A DNA stretch of 64,000 nucleotides, from the NCBI RefSeq assembly GCF_001428045.1, contig NZ_LMSD01000034.1:248001-312000 (forward strand). Direction: 5' to 3'. A model generated the notes under the pieces. That model was not told the DNA's origin. It saw only the letters and a list, made by a program, of their open reading frames with translations, and made no database searches. The stretch is from Paenibacillus sp. Soil750. Lineage in GTDB: Bacteria; Bacillota; Bacilli; Paenibacillales; NBRC-103111. Shown here piece by piece: positions 43,154 to 51,253 of this stretch (positions are counted from its first letter, which is position 1; each line of letters begins with the position of its first letter). The translations under genes were made by a program, and so were the position numbers.

Positions 43154-44713
43154 ATGAAATTGACTCGCACAAGAATTAGTGCAGCCTTAGGTTTGACACT
43201 AATCTCAAGCCTCGTGTTAAACGCGTGCTCTTCCAACACGGGAAGCACCAGTACAAGCAGCCCAGCACCGGCAGCAAGCACTGCAACAACGGCTTCGGCA
43301 ACGCCTGCACCAGCGAAGTTAGATCCTTACACAATTAAGATGTTCGTGCCTGGTGTTCCACAGAAAGATCAAGAGCTTGTGAACGCTGAGATCAGCAAGT
43401 ATTTGAAAGACAAGATTAATGTAACGCTCGACATGCAGGTTATTGATTGGGGCAGTTGGGCGGACAAAATGAATTTGAAATATGCGTCCAACGAAGTGTT
43501 TGATATTACGTGGACGACGTCATGGGATAACTGGGTTGGCAAAATCCAAAACAAATCGATCATTCCGCTTGATGACTTGATAGCAAAATATGGGCAAGAT
43601 GCAGTGAAAATTGTGAATCCTAAAGTGATGAACGGGATCAAATACAACGGCGTAACCTATGGGATGCCGACTAACAAAGAATTTGCCGCCAATAAAGGGT
43701 TCCTGGTACGCAAAGATTTAGTGGATAAGTATAAGTTCGATCTCAGTACTGTGAAAAAACCGGAAGATATGGAGCCGTTCTTTGAGGTCATTAAGAAGAA
43801 TGAGCCGGGGATGATTCCGTTCTTAAGCAGCAAGGGCAATGCGCTATTCATCGCTGTGCAAGAAGGTAATTTTTATGGGGCAAGCTCCAGTGCAACGAAT
43901 CTAGGTGTCTTGGATCGTAACAACAAAGACTTGAAGCTAGTTGACCTTTATAGCGATCCACGCTACATGGAAATGCTGAAGCTAGCGAATAAATGGTACA
44001 AAGCCGGTTACATCAACAAAGATGCCGCTACGTTGACTGACTTCGCAGGTACGTACCGTTCGGGTAAAGTATTTGCTTTCCCTGAAACATTGAAACCGGG
44101 TAAAGATTTGGAAGTGTCACAAGCGAGCGGTCAAAAATGGGTTCAGGTTGAGTTTACGAAGCCACTTATTACAACAGGCAGTGTACTCGGAAATATGTTG
44201 TCGATTTCCCGTACGTCCAAAAATCCAGAACGTGTCATGATGTTCCTGAATCTGTTGTACTCGGATAAAACATTGCTCAATATGATTGCATTCGGGCTTG
44301 AAGGCAAACACTTTGTGAAGAAAGACGCGAATACGATCGACTTCCCACAGGGTGTGACAGCGCAAACTTCCGGCTATTCGCTTGGAGCGCCTTACATGTT
44401 CGGCAATCAATTCAATGATTATCTCTGGACGAACGAAGATCCGCAGAAATGGGAAAAATACAATAAGTTTAATACGGACGGGGAAGAAGCGAAAGGCATT
44501 GGCTTTATTTTCAACAATGAAAATGTGAAAAATGAAATCAGTGCGTACACCAATGCTTTAGCTGAGTTCTACCCTGGTTTGATCACAGGTACGTTAGACC
44601 CAGTAGAATACTTGCCTAAAATGGTTGAGAAGTTGAAAGCAGCGGGTATGGATAAAATTAATAAAGAAGTTCAAACACAGCTGGATGCATGGGCAGCTGC
44701 TAATAAAAAATAA
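43154..44713 (+). CDS. ABC sugar-binding lipoprotein, LplA type
   Basis: 519 residues from ATG 43154 with GGAGGG at 43140-43145 (frame open to 43118). A lipoprotein signal ends at LVLNACSS, giving a lipidated Cys, followed by a Ser/Thr/Ala/Pro-rich linker of about 40 residues. The mature part is a family 1 extracellular solute-binding protein (PYTIKMFVPGVPQKDQELV) of the long YtcQ/LplA type. It captures oligosaccharides for the two permeases. Ligand unknown; downstream GH36 suggests alpha-galactosides. Confidence 0.93.
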   Translation: MKLTRTRISAALGLTLISSLVLNACSSNTGSTSTSSPAPAASTATTASATPAPAKLDPYTIKMFVPGVPQKDQELVNAEISKYLKDKINVTLDMQVIDWGSWADKMNLKYASNEVFDITWTTSWDNWVGKIQNKSIIPLDDLIAKYGQDAVKIVNPKVMNGIKYNGVTYGMPTNKEFAANKGFLVRKDLVDKYKFDLSTVKKPEDMEPFFEVIKKNEPGMIPFLSSKGNALFIAVQEGNFYGASSSATNLGVLDRNNKDLKLVDLYSDPRYMEMLKLANKWYKAGYINKDAATLTDFAGTYRSGKVFAFPETLKPGKDLEVSQASGQKWVQVEFTKPLITTGSVLGNMLSISRTSKNPERVMMFLNLLYSDKTLLNMIAFGLEGKHFVKKDANTIDFPQGVTAQTSGYSLGAPYMFGNQFNDYLWTNEDPQKWEKYNKFNTDGEEAKGIGFIFNNENVKNEISAYTNALAEFYPGLITGTLDPVEYLPKMVEKLKAAGMDKINKEVQTQLDAWAAANKK

Positions 44714-44724
44714 TGAATACATGG

Positions 44725-44747
44725 ACGGCTCCGATATTCGGGGCCGT
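44725..44747. terminator. perfect hairpin after the transporter genes
   Basis: ACGGCTCCGA-TAT-TCGGGGCCGT pairs over 10 bp with one G-T. The T tract is poor (TCCCATTT), so it may be a weak terminator or an mRNA-stabilising stem. Confidence 0.6.
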
Positions 44748-44772
44748 TCCCATTTAAGTAAGGGTGATCTGC

Positions 44773-45975
44773 ATGTGGAAAATTGAGAAAGATAAAATAG
44801 CTATGGTCATTGCCATTGTACTCATTGCATCTAATCTGCGGGCACCATTAACGTCTATTAGTCCGCTGCTGGAATCAATCAGTCAGAAATTGAGTTTGTC
44901 ACATCTTGTTGCAGGTACACTAACGACGCTGCCTCTGATGGCATTTGCTGCATTCTCTATCCTGTCGCCACGTCTCGCCAATCGCTTTGGTCTAGAACGT
45001 GTGGTGTTGGCCGCATTATTCCTGTTGGCGTCAGGCCTTCTGATACGACCTTGGTCAGGTGTAAGTCTGCTGCTTGTCGGCACGACAATGGCTGGTATGG
45101 GCATTGCTGTGGGCAACGTGTTGCTGCCTTCCTTGCTGAATCGATATTTTCCGAACCGACTTGGCTTTATGACCGGCATCTATACGGTCTCCATGAATCT
45201 AACGGGATCCATTGCATCGGCTTCTAGTATCCCAATTGCCAGATCGTTGGGCTGGGGATGGGAGAAAACGTTGGCTTTATGGGGGATTCTAGCTATCCTG
45301 ACCGCTTCGTATTGGCTGTATTGTATACGAGCGCGTCAGCACGTAACGTCAGCCGACAATAAAAGTACAAAAGAAAAACGAATATCCTTATGGCGATATA
45401 AACTATCGTGGCAAATTACCCTATATTTAGGATTGCAATCGTTCTTTTTCTATGTGGTCATGGCCTGGCTTCCAGACATTGCGGCAGAACGCGGGATTGG
45501 AGCTGGTACGTCCGGGGTGATGGTAGCTTTGATGCAATTCGCTGGACTTCCCTTTAATTTCGTTGTGCCATTGATTGCAGTGAAGGTGAAGAACCAACGC
45601 GTATTAGCATTGACGAGTGCCGCCATGTCGATTGGCGGGGTTATTTGTTTATTCATGAATCATGCGGTGCTGCTTGCCTTAGGTGGCGCTCTCATCGGCA
45701 GTGCGGCTGGATTTGCCTTTAGCCTGACGATGATGTTCTTTAATTTGCGAACGAACAGTACGCGTCAAGCAGCCGAAATATCTGGCATGGCACAATCCAT
45801 CGGGTATACGCTTGCTTGTACAGGACCAGCTTTATTCGGTTGGCTGCATGATTTGAGTGGCGGTTGGCGTATGCCGCTCAGTGTGCTATTCGTTGCTGTC
45901 CTTGTGTTTTTATGGGCAGGTCTTGGCGCAGGAAGAAATATCCGGCTTCCGGAGGAGGAGAGGTTATCTGCATGA
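44773..45975 (+). CDS. MFS transporter, CynX/NimT family
   Basis: About 400 residues and 12 transmembrane segments. IASNLRAPLTSISPLLE in the first segment is the signature of the cyanate/nitroimidazole transporter family (CynX, YycB, YeaN). ATG 44773 has AAGGG nine bases before it; the frame is open to 44764. It lies 60 bases after the lipoprotein gene but the family is not usually part of glycan-use loci, so the link to the ABC system may be accidental. Substrate unknown. Confidence 0.87.
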   Translation: MWKIEKDKIAMVIAIVLIASNLRAPLTSISPLLESISQKLSLSHLVAGTLTTLPLMAFAAFSILSPRLANRFGLERVVLAALFLLASGLLIRPWSGVSLLLVGTTMAGMGIAVGNVLLPSLLNRYFPNRLGFMTGIYTVSMNLTGSIASASSIPIARSLGWGWEKTLALWGILAILTASYWLYCIRARQHVTSADNKSTKEKRISLWRYKLSWQITLYLGLQSFFFYVVMAWLPDIAAERGIGAGTSGVMVALMQFAGLPFNFVVPLIAVKVKNQRVLALTSAAMSIGGVICLFMNHAVLLALGGALIGSAAGFAFSLTMMFFNLRTNSTRQAAEISGMAQSIGYTLACTGPALFGWLHDLSGGWRMPLSVLFVAVLVFLWAGLGAGRNIRLPEEERLSA

Positions 45976-46011
45976 AAATTAACGACATACTCGAAAGAAG
46001 GGGATCAATTT

Positions 46012-46341
46012 ATGAAATCCCCGATCCCCGATCTGGCATGGTCGCTTTTTCGTAGAATATGGGAGGATGGAAACCGAAAACGTATGAAGCCGTTTATTTT
46101 TATCGGAGGCAAAGATTAGCCACATTAGGGTTGTTGAGTTGGATTTGGCCTGAGACTATTCGATGGAGAGTTGCTGGAGCCGAGTGTGGAACAGCTGAGT
46201 TTTATAAACCATTTCGGCAAGGAAGACATGTTTTATGCGCTAGATTTCAACCATAAGGCAATGAATAAGGAAACGGACCATTGCCTGCGCTTTGAGCTTC
46301 ACTTTGAGTCAAGGGAGATCACATCGGATACTTCAGAATAG
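46012..46341 (+). pseudogene. decayed small gene with two compensating frameshifts
   Basis: ATG 46012 has AAGAAGGGG at 45995-46003 and reads 35 residues (SPIPDLAWSLFRRIW then MKPFIFIGGKD) before a TAG at 46117. The adjacent frame continues sensibly as SHIRVVELDL (46118-46147), after which the original frame resumes as LRLFDGELLEPSVEQL through FGKEDMFYALDFN and LRFELHFESREI to a TAG at 46339-46341. Restoring the frame gives about 108 residues of ordinary-looking protein. I do not recognise it. It probably belonged to the transporter operon. Confidence 0.55.
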
Positions 46342-46444
46342 GTTACAAATTCGATGTTTATGTCATGTAATCATATAGTCGGGGCTGAAACATAACTGCT
46401 AATATGTGAGTGAGTTGGAAACTTTTTCACATGGAGGTGAGTAG

Positions 46445-47545
46445 ATGACGATGAAAAAAGCGAGAAACAGTAGGCTGGCTATCGGTTTATGGTGTTTTAT
46501 TGTGATTCTGGCGAGCATCTTGCTATCTGGAAGCATACAGCTCAATCGAGAGGACAGTGCCAATGCTGTAAGTGTTGCTTCCGTGGACGGCGAGGTTGTT
46601 GAAGCTAGCGAATTTTCCGTCTTCTTATTGGCGGAGCGCGCAAAGATTCTCGCTTATTTTCAACATACATACGGTGCTGAAGATGGTCCGAAATTTTGGA
46701 CAACAAGTTTTCAAGGTGAAGTTCCCTTGGAGAAAATAACAAAAGATGTTCTTCAAAAAGTGACGATGGTGAAGGTCCAGCAATCGCTAGGCATTCAATA
46801 TGGTCATCTTCGAGATGCCAGTTATACGGCTTTTCTTGAAGAACTGCGGATTGAAAATGATCGCAGAACAAAGGATGCAGGAAGCGGTAAACCAATCTAT
46901 GGTCCCAAACAAATGGATGCAAAAGTGTATTACGAAATGAGACAGTCACAATTACTGGAAGATCTTAAGCGTAAGATGAACAGTTCTGCAACCATCAAGG
47001 AGGAAGAAATTAAAGCTTATTATGATGCGAATCAACGGGATTTTGTAAAGGCAGGAATGAGCAAGGTAAACATGTTTTCCATCCCTTACAGCTTAACCAA
47101 TGAAGGAACATCTAAAATAGGCGCCGAGCATCAGTTGCAGGATGTGATCGAGAAATTGGAAGTTGGCGAAGATTTCAAGACAGTAACGGAGTTATATTGT
47201 AAAAATCAACCTTCTACCTACAGTTGTAAGGAACAAGTTTTCGATGCCAGATCAGCCAGAATGGACGTGATGACGCGTCCCGCCATTGCACTAGCAGCGA
47301 AAAGTCTGCAAAAGGGCGAAATTAGCGGTGTTATTGAGGAGCACCAGACACTCAATTTACTACAGTGCATGGAGAAACAAGAGGATGCTTTACTTCCACT
47401 GGATGAGGTGAGAAAAGGGATTGCACAGAAACTAGGCGATCAAGCTTTCGATCGATTCCTTCAGGATAAAGTCAGCCAAGCTGAGCTCATTGTGAATGAT
47501 GAGGTGCTAAAGTCCGTTGCAGCTAAAGTATTGCTCGAGAAGTAA
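46445..47545 (+). CDS. PpiC/PrsA-like peptidyl-prolyl isomerase, membrane-anchored
   Basis: 366 residues. A single N-terminal hydrophobic segment (LAIGLWCFIVILASILLSG) without a lipobox is followed by a SurA/PrsA-like chaperone arm (VASVDGEVVEASEFSVFLL; IKEEEIKAYYDANQRDFV) and a parvulin-like domain (VEKLEVGEDFKTVTE-type helix, SLQKGEISGVIEE). It probably folds exported proteins at the outer face of the membrane. GGAGGTGAG precedes the ATG. It ends 30 bases before a 1225-residue secreted protein, suggesting a dedicated foldase for that product. Confidence 0.8.
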   Translation: MTMKKARNSRLAIGLWCFIVILASILLSGSIQLNREDSANAVSVASVDGEVVEASEFSVFLLAERAKILAYFQHTYGAEDGPKFWTTSFQGEVPLEKITKDVLQKVTMVKVQQSLGIQYGHLRDASYTAFLEELRIENDRRTKDAGSGKPIYGPKQMDAKVYYEMRQSQLLEDLKRKMNSSATIKEEEIKAYYDANQRDFVKAGMSKVNMFSIPYSLTNEGTSKIGAEHQLQDVIEKLEVGEDFKTVTELYCKNQPSTYSCKEQVFDARSARMDVMTRPAIALAAKSLQKGEISGVIEEHQTLNLLQCMEKQEDALLPLDEVRKGIAQKLGDQAFDRFLQDKVSQAELIVNDEVLKSVAAKVLLEK

Positions 47546-47575
47546 GGAAATTCGAGATAATGACGAGGTGGCAGA

Positions 47576-50500
47576 ATGAGAAAACTAGTAACAATGCTTA
47601 CATTGGCAGCTCTTCTATTCAGCATGGTTCCCATAGCAACTCATGAGGCAGAAGCCGCAACTGTAACCGTTCTATCAGAAGACTTTCAAAACACTACTGT
47701 AGGTCAGGTGCCAACGGGGTGGGTGGCCACAGCAACTCCCAATTTAGTCAGCGTCGTGGAAGATACCTATGGTAACCGCTCTTTGTCAACGACAGAGAAT
47801 AGCAATGGTACTGCAAATATGGCTACCTTCAATTTTGCTTCTCCTATCACCACTTCTTTCAGTGTGGATTTGCGTGCTAAGACTAGTACCACTAGCACAA
47901 ATTTCGAAGGCTACTTCCTTGCACTGAAGGATGCGAGTGGTGCGAAAGTAGTCGAGCTGTTGTTTTACGGAGACAAAATTTCACGCAGATCCGGTAATAA
48001 CGATAAGACCACCGTCAAATCCGGCATCGTGGCGAATCAGTGGTACAGCATTCATGTGGATGTTGATATGGTTGCCAAGAAATATAGTGTAGCGATTGAT
48101 GGTGTACCAATTACCTCGGCTGCAATTATTTCATTTTACACGCCGACGGCGACCGAAGTTTCTCAGTACTCGTTCTCTTCTTTCCGGCTTCAATCAGGCA
48201 CAACCGCTGTGGATGATATCGTCATTGTCAAAGAAGATGTGGGAGGAGTTCCAACAAATCAAGCTCCCTCTGCGGTGACCTTAAACGTGTATGGCACGCC
48301 TACACTCGGGAATACGTTAACAGGCAACTATATCTTCAGCGATGCGGAAACGGATCCTGAAGGAACGTCGATCTACAAGTGGTACCGTGGCACACAAGCG
48401 AATGGCTCTGATAAAACAGCAATTGCAAATGCAGTGAATACTGACTATACAATTGTGTCGGAAGATATAGGTAAATTCTTGTTTTTTGGCGTGACACCTA
48501 TTGCGCAGCAGGGGACGGCAGCAGGCACGCATATCGTAAGCGCTGGCGTATATATATCGCAACCGCCTACTTCCCCACAGGCTGGAACCGTGATTGGCAA
48601 TACGATGACTTTTGACAGTACTAATCGTTTTATTGATGATTTGAATAATTTCTCAAAAGTGTTCAGTTACAAAGGAACTACCATTAACAGTGGCGGTGCG
48701 GTTGGCGTGGCTGGCGATTTCTCGTACTATGCCGGTGCGAACGACCTTAAGTCTTTGGATATGGAAGTCACTTATAACAAATGGACGCTTAACTTTACGG
48801 TTCAAAATGAACTGTCCGTGTATGAAGCGGTGTATAACAGCCAGACAGGTACTTTTGAAAACGGCAAGAAAGTGACACTGCTTCGCAAGCTTCGTCCGGA
48901 ACTCATGACATCCGGTGTTCAGTATGTGAAAGCGACATACTCGACGGCTGAACCGATTACACCAGGAACCAAATATCTCCGCGTCATTTTACCGCAATCC
49001 GGATATTATGGAGATACTGCTACAGCAAATGACTTCAGAATTGATCAAATTACCATTGAAAGTTCCATGTCAACAACAGCGCCATTGGGTGGTTATCTGA
49101 TTGATGATGCATCCAGTTTCTCCATGTTTACAGCGGGGAGCGATACGAGCAATCTGCAAGTAGTCAATCCAACGAATATAGCGGATATTCGAACCTTCGG
49201 CACAACTTCTTATATTAAACGTAGGGATCCAACGGTTGCATCGATGATGACGTATGCAGCCCCAGCCGGTAAGGACTTCAAAAATGCTTACGTCGAAGGC
49301 TATTATTTCGGCAATGTGCCGAGCAGCCAAGCGATGGAGATCTGGACTTCGACGAATGGCAACGATTTCACACTTTACAATCTCGCAGGTGTTTACAAGC
49401 ATCCGGCCTTCGGATCATTAGCCAATAACAGCATACCGGATGTTCTGCAGGCGAATTATTTACCGTCAGGCGTGAAATTCGTAAGAGTAAAGCTCATTGG
49501 AAATATTGCAAATGGGTTCCCTTACTTGACGAAGATGGCCTTCGGTTATGGGGTGGAAGTACCTGTAGCTCCGATTGATACCGACATTGTGGTCAAACAG
49601 GCATCAGGGGAAATCGTCTTAGACGGTGTGGTTGACACCGATGCGAACGGTAATCCGACTGGTGAATGGGCTGGCAGCGAGCTGCTGCGCATTGCAGGGG
49701 TAACCGATAATAATGGGGATAAGCACAGTGCGGACATTTATTTTAAATACGATGAGAGAAAGCTGTATCTCGGAGCCAAAATTAAAGATCCAACCCCAAT
49801 GATTAACACCAAAACAGGAACCGGCATTTGGAACGGTGACGTGCTGGAATTGTTTATGGGCGCTGAGGATCTCGATTATTCTCTGTATCCGGACAAAAAG
49901 GGTACAATGCTGCCAACAGATATTCAGCTGGTACTCGGAAGCGGTATCGACTTTGGCTATCAATCCTACATGGCCATTAATGGTGTAAATTCTAAACCAT
50001 CTGTCTTCATGGAGCTCAAGAAGGACACAGATGGAAAAGGCTATACGATGGAAGTGGCCATACCTCTGCACGCACTAGGTTTGTCTCAACCATGGACGGG
50101 AAAACCATTTATTCTGAATGCTTTCCTCAGCGACGGTGGCTTTGCCAGCCGTGGACAATGGGGTTGGACGATTAACGGCGAGCAAAACAAAAAGGTAAGA
50201 GGAAACTTTGGCAAGATTGCCTTTGAGCCATCGACACCGCCTGCATCGGAAATGAATGTGACGGCGATCGTTGATCCGAGCAGGCAATTCGTAACAGTGA
50301 GTGGACAAACGTTTAATCTTCAAAACAAATATGTGACGATGGCGGTACAAAATGCAACTGGAACAACGATTGCGTTGGATCAAACTGTTAGCGATGAAGA
50401 TGGCAACTTCACGTTCCAGTTCGATTTAAGCCGTTTGGCGAATAGAAAAGGTTCGTGCACGGTTAAGATTGGCGGCCAAGGTATCCAAGTTCCGCAGACA

Positions 50501-51253
50501 ACGGCTTTTACGGTTGGTGATGCTACTTCGACCATCTCACCACTTACGGCTTCGTTTGATAAGAACGTTTCCAAGCAAGCTGATGTTAACGTTGATTTGA
50601 ACTTGTATGGGAATACGCTGACAGCGATCAAGAATGAAACTAATCTGCTTGCTGCAGGTACGGATTATGTCGTGAACGGTACGCATGTTGTTCTGTCCAA
50701 GACGTACCTCGCGACGTTGCCTATTGGCAATGCGACGTTCTCTTTCGAGTTCAGTGCAGGAGCTGCATCTGCGTTGACCTTGCAAGTTATTAATACGATA
50801 TTTTCAGAAGAAAATGTGAGCATCGTCGTAAATTCCAATGCGCTCCAGGTTAGCATTCCAGCAGAAGACTTTAGCGCCAAAGGAAAGAAAAAGTTCGATA
50901 TTAAGTCGGATGAGCTAAACGTGAGCATCCCATCGGAAGTGGTTAAACAAGTAGCTGCTTTGTCAACAGGATCAGAATGGAACAATGCTGTGGCGACGTT
51001 CAACATTACGCCACTTGCAGCACCTGAGTTTCAAGGTATTGCTAAAGTAAGCAGTGAAAATCACAATTTCGTCGTGACCCTGACAAATCCATCTGGCCAG
51101 ACCCTTAGTGTGAATCAATTTGATGAGCCGATCACACTTCGTTTGGATCTCAATGGCAATGCGGCGGCAAAGCGGGCGGCTATTGATTACATTTTGGAAT
51201 ATGGCCTATTGTCCTACATCGGCGTCCATGAGGAGGGTAACCATGAATTATAA
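47576..51253 (+). CDS. large secreted multi-domain carbohydrate-binding protein
   Basis: 1225 residues with a signal peptide ending at EAEA (about residue 27). Domains in order: a concanavalin-like module (about 28-225, EDFQNTTVGQVPTGW), an Ig-like module (228-315, PTLGNTLTGNYIFSD), two discoidin-like modules (about 322-665), a CBM9-like module (about 667-885, SGEIVLDGVVD; NGDVLELFMGAED), and a CBM_X2-like module (about 984-1075, TASFDKNVSKQADVNVDLN). The last 150 residues resemble the segment that normally precedes SLH repeats, but no SLH follows. No catalytic domain is recognised. The stop overlaps the next start by 11 bases. Confidence 0.82.
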   Translation: MRKLVTMLTLAALLFSMVPIATHEAEAATVTVLSEDFQNTTVGQVPTGWVATATPNLVSVVEDTYGNRSLSTTENSNGTANMATFNFASPITTSFSVDLRAKTSTTSTNFEGYFLALKDASGAKVVELLFYGDKISRRSGNNDKTTVKSGIVANQWYSIHVDVDMVAKKYSVAIDGVPITSAAIISFYTPTATEVSQYSFSSFRLQSGTTAVDDIVIVKEDVGGVPTNQAPSAVTLNVYGTPTLGNTLTGNYIFSDAETDPEGTSIYKWYRGTQANGSDKTAIANAVNTDYTIVSEDIGKFLFFGVTPIAQQGTAAGTHIVSAGVYISQPPTSPQAGTVIGNTMTFDSTNRFIDDLNNFSKVFSYKGTTINSGGAVGVAGDFSYYAGANDLKSLDMEVTYNKWTLNFTVQNELSVYEAVYNSQTGTFENGKKVTLLRKLRPELMTSGVQYVKATYSTAEPITPGTKYLRVILPQSGYYGDTATANDFRIDQITIESSMSTTAPLGGYLIDDASSFSMFTAGSDTSNLQVVNPTNIADIRTFGTTSYIKRRDPTVASMMTYAAPAGKDFKNAYVEGYYFGNVPSSQAMEIWTSTNGNDFTLYNLAGVYKHPAFGSLANNSIPDVLQANYLPSGVKFVRVKLIGNIANGFPYLTKMAFGYGVEVPVAPIDTDIVVKQASGEIVLDGVVDTDANGNPTGEWAGSELLRIAGVTDNNGDKHSADIYFKYDERKLYLGAKIKDPTPMINTKTGTGIWNGDVLELFMGAEDLDYSLYPDKKGTMLPTDIQLVLGSGIDFGYQSYMAINGVNSKPSVFMELKKDTDGKGYTMEVAIPLHALGLSQPWTGKPFILNAFLSDGGFASRGQWGWTINGEQNKKVRGNFGKIAFEPSTPPASEMNVTAIVDPSRQFVTVSGQTFNLQNKYVTMAVQNATGTTIALDQTVSDEDGNFTFQFDLSRLANRKGSCTVKIGGQGIQVPQTTAFTVGDATSTISPLTASFDKNVSKQADVNVDLNLYGNTLTAIKNETNLLAAGTDYVVNGTHVVLSKTYLATLPIGNATFSFEFSAGAASALTLQVINTIFSEENVSIVVNSNALQVSIPAEDFSAKGKKKFDIKSDELNVSIPSEVVKQVAALSTGSEWNNAVATFNITPLAAPEFQGIAKVSSENHNFVVTLTNPSGQTLSVNQFDEPITLRLDLNGNAAAKRAAIDYILEYGLLSYIGVHEEGNHEL

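Noticed and set aside
45972..46055. 27-codon frame starting at the end of the MFS gene
   Set aside because: It has a purine-rich site upstream but overlaps the better-supported start of the decayed gene at 46012, whose product continues in a coherent way.
46059..46256. 65-codon frame after the MFS gene
   Set aside because: The composition is off-frame-like (Trp/Arg-rich), and it lies across the decayed gene read in other frames.
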